Of a stretch of 64,000 nucleotides of DNA, positions 53,610 to 64,000 are shown piece after piece. Numbering within the stretch: position 1 is the first letter of the stretch; each line of letters opens with the position of its first letter. This stretch comes from Campylobacter concisus (GTDB taxonomy: Bacteria > Campylobacterota > Campylobacteria > Campylobacterales > Campylobacteraceae), in the NCBI RefSeq assembly GCF_003048595.2, contig NZ_CP049270.1:558001-622000 (forward strand), read 5' to 3'. The position numbers and the translations under genes are program-made. The notes under the pieces were generated by a model, which worked only from the letters and a program-made list of their open reading frames with translations, was not told the origin of the DNA and ran no database searches.

Positions 53610-56177
53610 ATGAACGAGAACAGACGAGAATTTCTAAAAAGAGGTGCTACAGCAATTGCAGCGACACCTTTGCTTTCAAGCGTAACAGCATCAAATTTAT
53701 TTGCTGATGGCGTAAAAAAGAGTGTTTTAAGAGATGGCGAGGTCATCACAGCCGCTCACTGGGGGATGTTAAAAGTGACAACCAAAAACGGCGTTGCAGT
53801 AAAGTCAGAGCCTATCCAAAAAACAAGTGAAATTTACAACCCACTTCAGTACTACACACCAGATATGATCTACAAAAGTCGTATCAAACGCCCAGCAGTT
53901 AGAAAGAGCTACCTTGAAAATCCAGATAATCCAAAGCCAGAGCTTCGCGGCAAGGATGAGTGGGTTGAGGTGCCTTACGAAGAGGCGATCAAACTAGTTG
54001 CAAGAGAGCTTAAAAAGACAAGAGCACAAAAAGGCTTGCAAAGCGTATTTGCGGGTAGCTATGGCTGGAAATCAAGCGGCAACGTGCATAACTCAAGAAT
54101 TTTGCTTCATAGATTTATGAATTTAAGCGGTGGCTTCGTTGGCTCTCTAGGGGACTACTCAACAGGTGCTAGCCAGATCATCATGCCTCACGTTGTTGGT
54201 AGTATCGAGGTCTATGAGCAGCAAACTAGCTGGCCAGTCGTACTTGAAAACTCAAAAGTCGTAGTCATCTGGGGTGCAAATCCACTTGCGACACTTCGCA
54301 TAGCTTGGACATCGACTGATGAGCAGGGCTTTAAATATTTTGAAGAGCTCAAAAACAAAAAAGATATCAAAGTGATCATTATCGACCCTATCAAGAGTGA
54401 CACAGCGCAATACTTTGACAACGCTCAGTGGATCGCCCCAGTGCCAAACACCGACACAGCGATGATGCTTGGTATGATACACTACTTATATGAAAGCGGC
54501 AAGTATGATAAAAATTTTATCGAGACCTACACAACTGGCTTTGATAAATTTCTCCCATATCTACTTGGCAAGACAGACAACACTCCTAAAAATTTAAAGT
54601 GGGCGAGTAAAATTTGTGGTATCGATAAAGACGCTTTAAAAGAGCTAGCCGATACATTTGTTGCAAACCGCACTATGATAATGAGTGGTTGGGGTATGCA
54701 GCGCGCTCACCATGGCGAGCAACCACACTGGGCGATGGTGACACTAGCAGCTATGATCGGTCAGATAGGACTTCCAGGTGGAGGATTTGGCTTAAGCTAT
54801 CACTACTCAAACGGTGGCGCACCAACATGCAAGGGCGCAGTCATTGGCGGCGTAAATAGCGCAAGTGTGGGTAAATTTAACGATAAAGGCGAGTTTATCG
54901 GCACAGACACAGGCGAGTTTGACAAACGCGGTCGCTTCGTCGCAAAGGCAGCTGCAGCAGCAGGTACAGGCCAAAGTTGGCTACAAAAAGCAACCAATTA
55001 TGCCTTTCCAGTAGCAAGGATTGCTGATGCGTTGCTACATCCTGGTAAAGTGATCGACCACGACGGCAAAAAGATCACCTATCCAGATATCGACTTTATC
55101 TACTGGGTCGGCGGCAACCCACTTGTGCACCACCAAGATACAAATACAAATTTAAAAGCGTGGAGAAAGCCAAGAACGGTTGTCGTACATGAATCATACT
55201 GGACACCGACAGCAAAAATGGCTGATATTGTATTTCCAATCACTACAGAGTATGAGAGAAACGACATTACCATGACTGGTGACTACTCAAATATGAACAT
55301 CGTACCGATGAAACAAGTCGTTGAAAAATACCACGAGGCAAGAGACGACTACCAAATTTTCATCGATCTTTGTAAGGCTTATGCTAAAAATTTAGTCGTT
55401 GCCTACACAGATAACGGCAAGGATGAGTTTGACTGGATTAAAGAGTACTATGACGCAGCCTACGCTCAGGTCAAGGCTGTGCCAGAGCTCACAACTGATA
55501 TAAAGCCATTTGAAGAGTTTTGGAACGAGAACAAGCCAGTTACATTTGCCTCATCTCAAGATAGCGATAGCTGGGTGAGATTTGGCGAATTTAGAGAAGA
55601 TCCCGTATTAAATGCTCTTGGAACCCCAAGCGGTCTTATAGAAATTTACTCAGAGACTATCGAGAAAATGGGTTATGACGACTGCAAGGCGCACCCAATG
55701 TGGTTTGAGCCGATCGAGTGGCTAGGCATGAAAGATAAGCCAGCTAAATTCCACATGATAAGCGCTCACCCAACTGACCGCTTGCACTCACAGCTAAGCC
55801 AAACTTCACTTCGTGACAAATACGCTATCGCAAATCGCGAGCCTATCTGGATCAACGAAAAAGACGCAAAAGAGCTTGGCGTACAAAGTGGCGACTTGGT
55901 GCGTGTATTTAATGCACGTGGCGAGGTTTTAGCAGGTGCTCATGTCACTAAAAACATCAAAGAGGGCGTTGTAAAACTAGCTGAGGGCGCTTGGTATGAT
56001 GGCTTTGATAGTGGAATTTGCAAAAACGGCGGTGCAAACGTGCTAACTATAGATATCCCAACAAGTAAGCTAGCAAATGGTAACATAAGCCATACAGCTC
56101 TTGTAAATATCGAGAAATATAAAGGTGGCGAGGCATTAAAGCTTACAGCTTTTGCTGAGCCAAAATTTTCTAAATAA
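53610..56177 (+). CDS. torA: Periplasmic TMAO/DMSO-type molybdopterin reductase
   Basis: 855 residues. A Tat signal peptide (NRREFLKRG then hydrophobic) is followed by a DMSO-reductase-family enzyme without an N-terminal iron-sulfur site, as in TorA/BisC/DorA. Mo-ligand serine region YGWKSSGNVHNSR, MSGWGMQRAHHGEQP, WVGGNPLVHHQDTN, and C-terminal FHMISAHPTDRLHSQ. Reduces trimethylamine N-oxide or S-oxides in the periplasm, with electrons from the adjacent cytochrome. The symbol follows homology; DMSO or biotin sulfoxide could also be substrates. A hairpin follows. Confidence 0.9.
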   Translation: MNENRREFLKRGATAIAATPLLSSVTASNLFADGVKKSVLRDGEVITAAHWGMLKVTTKNGVAVKSEPIQKTSEIYNPLQYYTPDMIYKSRIKRPAVRKSYLENPDNPKPELRGKDEWVEVPYEEAIKLVARELKKTRAQKGLQSVFAGSYGWKSSGNVHNSRILLHRFMNLSGGFVGSLGDYSTGASQIIMPHVVGSIEVYEQQTSWPVVLENSKVVVIWGANPLATLRIAWTSTDEQGFKYFEELKNKKDIKVIIIDPIKSDTAQYFDNAQWIAPVPNTDTAMMLGMIHYLYESGKYDKNFIETYTTGFDKFLPYLLGKTDNTPKNLKWASKICGIDKDALKELADTFVANRTMIMSGWGMQRAHHGEQPHWAMVTLAAMIGQIGLPGGGFGLSYHYSNGGAPTCKGAVIGGVNSASVGKFNDKGEFIGTDTGEFDKRGRFVAKAAAAAGTGQSWLQKATNYAFPVARIADALLHPGKVIDHDGKKITYPDIDFIYWVGGNPLVHHQDTNTNLKAWRKPRTVVVHESYWTPTAKMADIVFPITTEYERNDITMTGDYSNMNIVPMKQVVEKYHEARDDYQIFIDLCKAYAKNLVVAYTDNGKDEFDWIKEYYDAAYAQVKAVPELTTDIKPFEEFWNENKPVTFASSQDSDSWVRFGEFREDPVLNALGTPSGLIEIYSETIEKMGYDDCKAHPMWFEPIEWLGMKDKPAKFHMISAHPTDRLHSQLSQTSLRDKYAIANREPIWINEKDAKELGVQSGDLVRVFNARGEVLAGAHVTKNIKEGVVKLAEGAWYDGFDSGICKNGGANVLTIDIPTSKLANGNISHTALVNIEKYKGGEALKLTAFAEPKFSK

Positions 56178-56181
56178 TTTC

Positions 56182-56207
56182 AAAGCAGGGGAGCGATCTC
56201 CTGCTTT
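56182..56207 (+). terminator. Terminator after the reductase
   Basis: Stem AAAGCAGG / CCTGCTTT extended by three more pairs (one G-T), with a 4-base loop GCGA. Starts four bases after the reductase stop. Confidence 0.8.
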
Positions 56208-56569
56208 TGAACTTAAAGTTTAAAATAAATCTACTACTCACAAAAGCTTAAATTTATATTAAAGCTTATAGCTTTATAAATTTTTATTTTGCAATGGATG
56301 TTGAGGTGATAGGTATAATTTTTGTTGATTGTTAAATAAAAATTTTTACATTTGAATGACTAGTTATAAATTTTTATAAAGCCTTTTTAAAAGCCAAGCT
56401 ACCGGACTTTTAAAGATAAAATAATCACTAAAAAAACTCGCTTTTTTACCTTAATGAATACAATTTTTGATTAATTGTTTAAAAGGCGTTAAATGTAGTA
56501 TAAAATTAATTTTAGTTTTAATTCTTTTTCGATAAATTAAAGCGATTTTAACTTTTTAAAGGAGGAAAG
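56208..56569. other. AT-rich upstream region of first chemoreceptor
   Basis: About 360 bp without a gene. No tRNA or RNA fold recognised. A CGATAAAT sequence at 56530-56537 resembles the -10 of sigma-28 (FliA) promoters, but no convincing -35 lies at the right distance. AAAGGAGG precedes the next start. Confidence 0.35.
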
Positions 56570-58537
56570 ATGAAGTCCATAACTTCAAAGATAGCGATGA
56601 TTATCATCTCATTGCTAGTTATTTCGTTTGCTGCTATTTCAGCAGTCAGCTACTATACAGCGGAAAGTAAGGTAGTAGAGTTGGTCAGCCAGACCCAGGA
56701 TCAGATTCTAAGTGATATCAAAGCAACCACGGATTCTTTTTTTGAAGATTATTTAGAAGTTGCCAAAAAGTCTGCTTCAGATATAGCACAAATACCAAAT
56801 AATGATGACTCGTACATGGAAAAAACAAAAATGCAAAAAGAAAGCGTTAGTCATCTAGTTACTGATATTTTTTATGGTCGCGAGAGTGATGGACATTTTT
56901 TCCAGTCTGACGGCACTAGAACAACTCCAGCCGATAACTACGATCCTAGAACTAGAGGCTGGTATAAAGCAGCAAAGAGTGCAAATGGTGCTATATATAC
57001 CGAACCTTACAAAGCTGCCTTGTCTAATGCTTTAGTAATTAGCTTTGCCGCTCCAGTAAATAAAAATGGAAATTTTGATGGTGTTTTGGGGCTTGATTTA
57101 AATATAGATGCTTTAAGTAAAAAAATCCTTGAAATGGGTAAAACAAAATACGGCTATGTTTATCTAATGAATAAAGACGGCCTAATACTAATGCATAACG
57201 ACCCAAACAACGTCGGTAAAACCGTTCCCGCAAGCAAATATCTAGCCGAGGCGTTTGCAGCTAAAAAATTTGACGAAAACGGGCTAATCCCTTACACCAA
57301 CTATAAGGGCGAAAACGTAACAGCAAAAGTAATGGCCATAAACGATCAAGGCTGGCTAGCCGTAGCCGCTATCGGAGCAGATACTTTTTCGTCTAATACT
57401 TTACCTTTATTAAAAGCTCAAATAATCCTAGCCGTAGCTTTTATAGTCATACTTTCGGCTATCGTATTTACTCTTCTTAAAAAATCCCTTAGCCCTATTA
57501 GAACTATTCAAACCAAGCTTGAAGACGCGTTTAAATTCATCACCTACGAAACCCCTAACGCTCCGGAAAAGCTAGTAGTAACTACCAAAGACGAATTCGG
57601 CAGAATGAGCGAATCTATTAACGATAATATAGAAAAAGTCCTTAACGGCGTTAAAAAAGACAGCGCCTTAATAGAGGAGATGAACGGTATAGCAAATCTC
57701 ATGATAAAAGGACACATGGGGGCTAAGATTAACTCCGTCCCTAATAATCCGGCTTTAGTTCAGTTAAAAGATTTGTTAAATAAATTCTTTGCGTCAATTT
57801 CTGAAAATTTAAAAGGAATAGCCGTAGTTTTAGCTTCTTACAATAAAAACGACTACACTCCTAAACTAGAGCTAAAACCGGAGCTTGAAAGCGATCTAAG
57901 AGATATGATAGTAGGCCTTCAAAGCGCGGGCGACGCCGTAAGCAATATGCTAAGGGAAAATTTAAAAGAAGCTCAGGTCCTAGAAGAAAAAGCCAAAATC
58001 CTAGCAGAATCTATGAGAACCCTAACCGACGGAGCCCATAAGCAAGCCGACTCCATACAAGAAAGCGCGGCGGCTATAGAAGAGATGAGCAGTTCTATGA
58101 ACGCTATTAGCCAAAAGGCTAGCGACGTAACTAGACAAAGCGAAGAGATTAAAAATATCATCGTTATTATTAGAGATATAGCCGATCAAACCAATCTACT
58201 TGCTCTAAACGCCGCTATCGAGGCAGCTAGAGCGGGTGAACACGGCAGAGGCTTTGCCGTAGTTGCCGACGAGGTTAGAAAACTAGCAGAGCGAACTCAA
58301 AAATCACTTGGTGAGATCGAAGCTAACGCAAATGTTCTAGCTCAAAGCATCAATGAGATGAGTGAGAGCATTAGAGAGCAAAGCGAAGGCATAAATATGA
58401 TAAATCAAAGTGTAAGTCAGATCGACAGTATTACAAAACAAAATATAAATATTGTTGGTACAACAAACGAAATTACTGATCAAATAGACGACATGGCTAA
58501 GACGATAGTAGCCGACGTTAGAAAGAATAAATTTTAA
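56570..58537 (+). CDS. Methyl-accepting chemotaxis protein, dCache type (mosaic)
   Basis: 655 residues. Membrane helix 1 (about 9-29), periplasmic double-Cache domain (about 35-280), helix 2 (about 284-303), HAMP region, then the signalling coiled coil with the hairpin tip [20 protein letters not shown] and [19 protein letters not shown]. In the Cache domain, [11 protein letters not shown] (Y, R, W, Y spaced as in the amino-acid-binding dCache_1 motif of PctA) and the later Asp in [10 protein letters not shown] suggest an amino-acid ligand. The C-terminus has no CheR-docking pentapeptide. DNA from about 57150 to 58250 uses more GC-rich codons than its flanks, suggesting a recombined segment. 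Confidence 0.92.
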   Translation: MKSITSKIAMIIISLLVISFAAISAVSYYTAESKVVELVSQTQDQILSDIKATTDSFFEDYLEVAKKSASDIAQIPNNDDSYMEKTKMQKESVSHLVTDIFYGRESDGHFFQSDGTRTTPADNYDPRTRGWYKAAKSANGAIYTEPYKAALSNALVISFAAPVNKNGNFDGVLGLDLNIDALSKKILEMGKTKYGYVYLMNKDGLILMHNDPNNVGKTVPASKYLAEAFAAKKFDENGLIPYTNYKGENVTAKVMAINDQGWLAVAAIGADTFSSNTLPLLKAQIILAVAFIVILSAIVFTLLKKSLSPIRTIQTKLEDAFKFITYETPNAPEKLVVTTKDEFGRMSESINDNIEKVLNGVKKDSALIEEMNGIANLMIKGHMGAKINSVPNNPALVQLKDLLNKFFASISENLKGIAVVLASYNKNDYTPKLELKPELESDLRDMIVGLQSAGDAVSNMLRENLKEAQVLEEKAKILAESMRTLTDGAHKQADSIQESAAAIEEMSSSMNAISQKASDVTRQSEEIKNIIVIIRDIADQTNLLALNAAIEAARAGEHGRGFAVVADEVRKLAERTQKSLGEIEANANVLAQSINEMSESIREQSEGINMINQSVSQIDSITKQNINIVGTTNEITDQIDDMAKTIVADVRKNKF

Positions 58538-58546
58538 TCTTAGACC

Positions 58547-58575
58547 GAATTTAGGGGTTTGCTTCCCCTAAATTC
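58547..58575 (+). terminator. Terminator after first chemoreceptor gene
   Basis: Perfect 11-bp stem GAATTTAGGGG / CCCCTAAATTC with a 7-base loop, followed by TAATTTTATA. Confidence 0.85.
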
Positions 58576-58734
58576 TAATTTTATATCGCTGATTTTAACT
58601 ACCTAGAATGAAAAAATAATTCAAAATTATTATTTAATGTATACATCACTATTTTGTAATTAATATTATTTAATACTATTTAATATAAAAAAATATAGAA
58701 TCGCATCTTAAAAATTTTTGTAAAAGGAAAGTAA

Positions 58735-60687
58735 ATGCGATCAATTGCAAACAAAATATCTTTAATGCTTATACTGGCATTATTCATATCATTCTCGCTA
58801 ATATCTTTAGCTAGCTATAACACAGCTCATGATAAAGCCATTGAGTTAGTAATACAAACTCAAAAGCAAATCTTAAAAGATGTGAAAATCGCACTAAATA
58901 GCTTTTTTACTAATAATCAGTATGCTATAGAAAAAATGGCTGAGACTCTTAGTAAAATAAGCGAGAAAAGTGATGGCTCGATGAATGCTGATGGTATAAA
59001 TTTAGCTTTATCTCAAGCAAAAGCTATATCTGGAAAAGAGATCACTCTTGTTTATGCTGGATATGAGAATGGGGCTATGTTTAGATCAAATGGGCAAAAT
59101 AAAGCTGGGTATGATCCAAGAGTTAGAGGATGGTATAAACAAGCTAAAGCCGAGAATAAACCAATATATACTGATCCATATATGGCAGCTTCATTAAATG
59201 CGATGGTTATAACTTTTGCTGCACCTATTAAAAATATTGGAGTTACGGGTATAGATGCATCTATTGAGGAGTTGAGCAATAATATATCGCAAATTAGTAA
59301 AACTGAATACAGCTATGCTTTTGTTACAGATCAAAATGGCAACGTTATAATGCACCCAAATAAAGAATTAGTCGGCAAACCTCACGAGATCGCAAAGAGT
59401 CTAATAAAACAATATAATGAAAAGAAATTTGATGAAAATGGATTGATAGCATATAAAAATACAAAAGGCGAAGATGTCTATGCTTATATGTTAGAGATAA
59501 ATGACAAAGGTTGGTTGGCAATAACAGCAATGGATCAAAATATCTTTAGCTCGCATACTTTGCCTATTTTAAAAGTTCAGATTATTTTAGCCTTTATATT
59601 TATAGTTGTCTTGTCTGCGTTTGTATATTTCTTGCTAAAAAGATCGCTTAATCCTATTAAAACTATTACAGATGCTTTGGTTAGTTTCTTTAGATTTTTA
59701 AATTTTGAGATAAAAGAGCCAGTTGTTTCAAAGGTGGCAACAAAAGATGAATTTGGCGTAATGAGCAAACTAATAAATGATAATATTGCTAAAATTTTTG
59801 ACAATGCCGATCAAGACTCTAGAGTGGTATCTCAATCTGTTGAGACTGCAAAGGCGATAGAAAATGGAAATTTAAAAGCAAGGATAGTAGATGTTCCAGC
59901 TAATCCAAAGCTAATCGAATTAAAAGATGTCTTAAATAAAATGCTAGATGTTTTGGAAAAAAGAGTCGGTAGCGATTTAAATATGATCCAAAAAACTTTT
60001 AATGATTTTAGAAATTCTGATTTTACTTCAAGAATTTTGGATGCCAAAGGCAATGTCGAACTAGTAACAAATGAGCTTGGCGAAGAGATAGCTAATATGC
60101 TTGCGTTTAATCTAAAACAAGCACAATTCTTAGAAGAAAAAGCCAAAAATTTAGATGCATCAATGAAGCAAGTAACTCAAGGTGCTAGCACACAGGCAAA
60201 TTCTCTCCAGGAAAGTGCTGCTGCGATCGAACAAATGAGTAGCTCAATGAGCGCAATTAGCCAAAAGACTGTAGATGTTATAAAACAATCTGAAGAGATT
60301 AAAAACATCATCGTTATTATTAGAGATATAGCCGATCAAACAAATCTACTTGCTCTAAACGCTGCTATCGAAGCAGCACGTGCTGGTGAGCATGGACGAG
60401 GCTTTGCCGTAGTTGCCGACGAGGTTAGAAAACTAGCTGAGCGAACTCAAAAATCACTTGGTGAGATCGAAACTAACGCAAATATACTTACTCAAAGTAT
60501 CAATGAGATGAGCGAGAGCATCAGAGAGCAAAGCGAAGGCATAAATATGATAAATCAAAGCGTAAGCCAGATTGATAGCATTACAAAGCAAAATGTTGAT
60601 ATAGTGAGCTCAACGAATGAAATCACTGCTCAAATAGATGAAATGGCTAAGACAATAGTAGCTGATGTTAAAAAGAATAAATTTTAA
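58735..60687 (+). CDS. Methyl-accepting chemotaxis protein, dCache type (paralogue)
   Basis: 650 residues with the same layout as the receptor just upstream. N-terminal helix (about 9-27), double-Cache domain with [14 protein letters not shown] and [12 protein letters not shown] (the same Y-R-W-Y-D amino-acid motif), helix 2 (about 283-301), HAMP, and signalling domain nearly identical to its neighbour from residue 515 on ([34 protein letters not shown]-like end). The Cache domains differ clearly, so ligands probably differ. Codon use is native along its whole length. Preceded by AAAGGAAA, followed by a hairpin. Confidence 0.92.
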   Translation: MRSIANKISLMLILALFISFSLISLASYNTAHDKAIELVIQTQKQILKDVKIALNSFFTNNQYAIEKMAETLSKISEKSDGSMNADGINLALSQAKAISGKEITLVYAGYENGAMFRSNGQNKAGYDPRVRGWYKQAKAENKPIYTDPYMAASLNAMVITFAAPIKNIGVTGIDASIEELSNNISQISKTEYSYAFVTDQNGNVIMHPNKELVGKPHEIAKSLIKQYNEKKFDENGLIAYKNTKGEDVYAYMLEINDKGWLAITAMDQNIFSSHTLPILKVQIILAFIFIVVLSAFVYFLLKRSLNPIKTITDALVSFFRFLNFEIKEPVVSKVATKDEFGVMSKLINDNIAKIFDNADQDSRVVSQSVETAKAIENGNLKARIVDVPANPKLIELKDVLNKMLDVLEKRVGSDLNMIQKTFNDFRNSDFTSRILDAKGNVELVTNELGEEIANMLAFNLKQAQFLEEKAKNLDASMKQVTQGASTQANSLQESAAAIEQMSSSMSAISQKTVDVIKQSEEIKNIIVIIRDIADQTNLLALNAAIEAARAGEHGRGFAVVADEVRKLAERTQKSLGEIETNANILTQSINEMSESIREQSEGINMINQSVSQIDSITKQNVDIVSSTNEITAQIDEMAKTIVADVKKNKF

Positions 60688-60720
60688 CCTTGCGGCTTGA
60701 TATTTAAAATTTCATTAATA

Positions 60721-60747
60721 TTTCATCCTCAAAATTTGAGGATGAAA
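60721..60747 (+). terminator. Terminator after second chemoreceptor gene
   Basis: Near-perfect inverted repeat TTTCATCCTCAAA / TTTGAGGATGAAA separated by one base, about 35 bp after the stop and followed by CTCCTTTTTATC. Confidence 0.8.
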
Positions 60748-61226
60748 ATAACTCCTTTTTATCTCTAATCTTAAAATTATTTTTTGTTTTTTAAATATAA
60801 TAAAATTTTTAAAAATAATCTAATATTTATAGCTTTATAGTGATATTGCTAGTTAAATTTTTATAGATTATGTTTGTCGTAATGTAATAAAAATTATTAG
60901 AATTTATTCTTACAATTATTGCTATTTCAGTAAGGAGATAAAATTTTTAATAATACTTTATGTTACTTTTTTACTCAAATATTTAAAAACAATTTTACTT
61001 TGTTTTCTTTAGCTTTTTTGATAACTACTCTAAAATTTTTAAATTTTATTAAATAGTATTTTCTTTTAAAATCGTACTTTGTGAGAAAATTAATATTTTT
61101 ATGTAGAAAAATATTTACATTTTTAGCTTAAGTTTTTTGAAATTTTTGTAAATGTAAATCAGTTGTAAATAAGTTTTGCAAGGTTAATATCAATTAAATT
61201 TGTTTTAAATCTTTAAAGGAGAAAGA
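60748..61226. other. AT-rich upstream region of napA
   Basis: About 480 bp with no gene. Very AT-rich with runs of T and A; no tRNA or RNA fold and no clear TTGA-N6-TCAA dyad recognised. An AAAGGAG lies just before the napA ATG. It presumably holds the promoter of the nap operon. Confidence 0.4.
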
Positions 61227-64000
61227 ATGAATCGACGAGAATTCATAAAAAGTGCTGCGGCTAGTGCTGCTTGTGCTAGTGCTGGTATAGCCGTACCAAG
61301 CTCGCTAAGCGCGGCAAATGAAGCTGAAAAAGGCTGGCGTTGGGATAAGGCTGCCTGTAGATTTTGTGGAACCGGATGTGGCATCATGGTCGCTACAAAA
61401 GAGGGCAAGATAGTAGCTGTAAAAGGCGATCCAGAAGCACCAGTAAATCGTGGTCTAAACTGCATTAAAGGCTATTTTAATGCTAAGATCATGTACGGCG
61501 AGGACAGGATCACTCATCCGCTTTTACGTGTAAATGAAAAAGGAGAATTTGATAAAAAGGGTAAATTTAAGCAAGTAAGCTGGAAGCAAGCATTTGATGT
61601 TATGGAGGCTCAGTTTAGAAAAGCATATGATGAGCTAGGACCTCATGGTATCGGAGTTCTAGGCTCTGGTCAATATACAATTCCAGAAGGTTACGCTGCT
61701 GTTAAGCTTATAAAAGGTGGCTTTAGAAGCAATAGCATCGATCCAAACGCAAGACACTGCATGGCAAGCGCGGTTGTTGGCTTTATGCAAGTTTTTGGTA
61801 TAGACGAGCCATCAGGCTGTTTTGATGATATCGAACTAACTGATACTATCGTGGCTTGGGGCGCAAATATGGCTGAGATGCACCCGATCCTTTGGGCACG
61901 TGTGAGCGATAGAAAGCTTAGCGATCCTGATAGAGTAAAGGTCGTAAATTTAAGCACCTACTCAACTAGAACATCAAATTTAGCTGACATCGAGATCATT
62001 TTTGCTCCGTCATCTGACCTTGCTATCTGGAACTACATCGCTCGCGAGATAGTTTATAACCACCCAGAGATGATCGATGAAGAATTTGTTAAAAAGCACT
62101 GTGTCTTCACAGCTGGCCCAGTTGATATCGGATATGGTCTGCGCCCAGACATTCATCACAAAAAATATGCTCCAAGCGAGCTAGATACTGCTGCGACTGA
62201 GAAGTCAAAGGTACTAAGCGAGGCTGAGGGCGTTACGCTTTCTTATCTTGGACTAAAAGCTGGTGATACACTTGAAAATAAAAATGCTGCAAAGGCTGGC
62301 GATCACTGGCAAATAACATTTGAAGAGTTTAAAAAAGCTCTTGATCCTTACACGCTTGACTTTACTGCAAAGGTGGCAAAGGGCGATCCAAACGAAGATA
62401 TAGAAGAATTTAAGAAAAAACTAAAAGCACTTGCTGATCTTTATATCGAAAAAAACCGCAAAGTTGTAAGTTTCTGGACTATGGGCTTTAACCAACACCA
62501 ACGTGGCACATGGGTAAATGAGCAAGCTTATATGGTTCACTTCTTACTTGGCAAACAAGCACTTCCAGGCTCAGGTGCTTTTTCTCTAACTGGACAACCA
62601 AGTGCATGTGGCACTGCAAGAGAGGTTGGAACATTCGTTCACCGCTTGCCAGCTGATATGGTTGTCGCCAATCCAAAACACAGAGAGACAACTGAAAAAA
62701 TTTGGAAACTACCTGCTGGAACACTAAATGCCGTTCCAGGCTCACACTACGTAAAAATGATGCGTGACGTTGAGGATGGCAAGGTTAAATTTATCTGGGT
62801 TCAGGTAAATAACCCATGGCAAAATACTGCAAACGCAAACCACTGGATCAAAGCGGCTCGCGAGATGGACAACTTTATCGTCGTAAGCGACCCTTATCCA
62901 GGAATTTCTGCAAAAGTGGCTGACCTTATCCTTCCAACTGCGATGATATATGAAAAATGGGGCGCATACGGTAATGCTGAAAGAAGGACACAACACTGGA
63001 GACAGCAAGTGCTTCCAGTTGGTGAAGCGATGCCCGATATTTGGCAAATGATGGAATTTAGTAAGCGCTTTAAGCTAAAAGACGTTTGGGGCGAGAAAAA
63101 ACTAAACGACAAAGTGACACTTCCAAGCGTGCTTGAAGAGGCAAAAGCTATGGGATACAGCGAAGAAGATACGCTATTTGACGTGCTTTTTGCAAACGAG
63201 GAGGCTAAGAAATTTAGCGCAAACGATCCGATCATGGAAAACTACGACAATACAGAAGTATTTGGCGATAGCAGAAAAGTGATCGGCTCAGATGGTAAAG
63301 AATTTAAAGGATATGGATTTTTCATCCATAAATATCTTTGGGAAGAGTATAGAAAATTTGGCGTTGGACATGGTCACGACCTAGCTGACTTTGACACTTA
63401 CCACAGAGTAAGAGGTCTTAGATGGCCAGTAGTTGATGGCAAAGAGACTCAGTGGAGATTTAATACTAAATTTGACCCATACGCTAAAAAAGCTGCCCCA
63501 AATGAGAAATTTGCGTTCTATGGCAACAAAAATGCAGCACTTCCAACAGGTGATCTAAAAGGCGTGAAAAATCAAGAGAAAACTCCTCTTGCAAACAAAG
63601 CGAAAATTTTCTTCCGTCCTTACATGGATCCATGCGAGATGCCAAGCAAAGATTATCCATTCTGGCTATGTACTGGCCGTGTTCTAGAGCACTGGCATAC
63701 AGGTACGATGACTATGCGTGTTCCTGAGCTTTATAGAGCGGTTCCAGAGGCGCTTTGCTATATGCACGAAGATGATGCTAAAAATCTTGGCGTAATGCAA
63801 AACGAGATCGTTTGGGTCGAGTCACGCCGTGGCAAGGTAAAAGCAAGAGTAGATCTAAAAGGTAGAAATAAGCCGCCAGTAGGTCTTGTTTATGTGCCTT
63901 TCTTTGATGAAAACGTATATATAAACAAAGTATGTCTTGACGCTACTTGCCCAATCTCAAAAGAGACTGATTATAAAAAGTGTGCGGTTAAAATTTACAA
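61227..64000 (+). CDS. napA: Periplasmic nitrate reductase catalytic subunit NapA, end outside window
   Basis: 924 codons visible. C. jejuni NapA is close to 924 residues, so the stop is probably one or a few codons beyond the edge. Tat signal [12 protein letters not shown]; [4Fe-4S] ligands at C44, C47, C51 and C79 (CRFCGTGCG then GLNC); the Mo-ligand cysteine is C178 in [10 protein letters not shown]. Also [27 protein letters not shown] and the NapA C-terminal [16 protein letters not shown]. Reduces nitrate to nitrite in the periplasm, normally as the first gene of napAGHBLD in Campylobacter. The operon promoter would lie in the preceding AT-rich gap. Confidence 0.97.
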   Translation, partial: MNRREFIKSAAASAACASAGIAVPSSLSAANEAEKGWRWDKAACRFCGTGCGIMVATKEGKIVAVKGDPEAPVNRGLNCIKGYFNAKIMYGEDRITHPLLRVNEKGEFDKKGKFKQVSWKQAFDVMEAQFRKAYDELGPHGIGVLGSGQYTIPEGYAAVKLIKGGFRSNSIDPNARHCMASAVVGFMQVFGIDEPSGCFDDIELTDTIVAWGANMAEMHPILWARVSDRKLSDPDRVKVVNLSTYSTRTSNLADIEIIFAPSSDLAIWNYIAREIVYNHPEMIDEEFVKKHCVFTAGPVDIGYGLRPDIHHKKYAPSELDTAATEKSKVLSEAEGVTLSYLGLKAGDTLENKNAAKAGDHWQITFEEFKKALDPYTLDFTAKVAKGDPNEDIEEFKKKLKALADLYIEKNRKVVSFWTMGFNQHQRGTWVNEQAYMVHFLLGKQALPGSGAFSLTGQPSACGTAREVGTFVHRLPADMVVANPKHRETTEKIWKLPAGTLNAVPGSHYVKMMRDVEDGKVKFIWVQVNNPWQNTANANHWIKAAREMDNFIVVSDPYPGISAKVADLILPTAMIYEKWGAYGNAERRTQHWRQQVLPVGEAMPDIWQMMEFSKRFKLKDVWGEKKLNDKVTLPSVLEEAKAMGYSEEDTLFDVLFANEEAKKFSANDPIMENYDNTEVFGDSRKVIGSDGKEFKGYGFFIHKYLWEEYRKFGVGHGHDLADFDTYHRVRGLRWPVVDGKETQWRFNTKFDPYAKKAAPNEKFAFYGNKNAALPTGDLKGVKNQEKTPLANKAKIFFRPYMDPCEMPSKDYPFWLCTGRVLEHWHTGTMTMRVPELYRAVPEALCYMHEDDAKNLGVMQNEIVWVESRRGKVKARVDLKGRNKPPVGLVYVPFFDENVYINKVCLDATCPISKETDYKKCAVKIY

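Noticed and set aside
56500-56540. Sigma-28 flagellar promoter before the first chemoreceptor
   Set aside because: A CGATAA -10-like motif exists, but no acceptable -35 at 11 bp spacing, so I do not annotate it as a promoter.
60748-61226. Possible RNA gene or FNR-type site in the AT-rich gap before napA
   Set aside because: No stable fold and no TTGA-N6-TCAA dyad recognised. The sequence is too AT-rich to call any site by eye.
1-64000. CRISPR arrays, IS elements, prophage, tRNA or rRNA genes
   Set aside because: I looked for regularly spaced repeats, transposase or integrase frames and cloverleaf-like sequences in the intergenic gaps and saw none.

Overview
The window reads as chromosomal DNA of a Campylobacter species. 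I think of the C. concisus / C. curvus / C. showae group rather than thermophilic C. jejuni. Reasons: low GC with frequent AAATTT runs; tightly packed genes with 1-20 bp overlaps; GTG and TTG starts next to good Shine-Dalgarno sites; and a typical epsilonproteobacterial gene set (futalosine-pathway MqnC, FlhX, FliW, receiver-less CheB, AcnB, periplasmic nitrate reductase NapA, quinol NO reductase). I see no tRNA, rRNA, CRISPR array, IS element or prophage. It is ordinary core and accessory chromosome.

Layout. (1) 1-3278, minus strand: rpiB, a small coiled-coil membrane protein, apt, a DedA protein and pepA (3' end off the window). A divergent secreted DUF4139 protein follows. (2) 4793-7204, minus: site-2 protease, lepB, folD. 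Divergent from these is a plus-strand run of cytochrome c, hemL, AtpZ-like protein, membrane protein, MFS transporter, a FliK-like protein and flhX, then cheB-cheR. (3) 14.6-17.5 kb, minus: two NlpE-like lipoproteins and an MFS exporter. (4) 17.6-23.4 kb, plus: SPFH protein plus NfeD, then mqnC, an M16 peptidase homologue and recG, with a small metal-ligand-rich lipoprotein on the other strand. (5) 23.5-26.6 kb, minus: excalibur protein and a FecBCD-type metal or chelate importer. (6) 26.8-29.7 kb, plus: norZ with an FNR-family-like dyad upstream, then a DUF1523 protein, then a decayed gene. (7) 30.3-37.7 kb, minus: hpf, an operon of three prepilin-like genes headed by a giant secreted protein resembling MshQ, and fliW. 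(8) 37.8-52.9 kb, mostly plus: bamD, lon, ogt (minus), acnB, ankyrin protein, SDR, NhaC-type antiporter, trmA, threonine dehydratase, DUF4230 protein, DyP peroxidase, half-size EamA protein. (9) 52.9-64 kb, plus: TMAO/DMSO-type reductase with its cytochrome, two related chemoreceptors, and napA running off the right end.

How they fit together. The respiratory genes (napA, norZ, torA-like plus cytochrome, mqnC) describe a microaerobe that respires nitrate, NO and S-/N-oxides with menaquinone. Motility genes (fliW, cheB, cheR, flhX, FliK-like, two dCache chemoreceptors) are scattered in typical Campylobacter fashion.

The most unusual locus is 30945-37286. It encodes a secreted protein of about 1405 residues with features of MSHA-pilus MshQ, co-transcribed with three prepilin-like proteins in an order resembling mshD/O/P. 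No assembly ATPase or secretin is in the window. I infer an orphan minor-pilin and tip-adhesin (or competence pseudopilus) module that works with a machine encoded elsewhere. Second in interest are the mosaic chemoreceptor at 56570-58537 and the dyad upstream of norZ.
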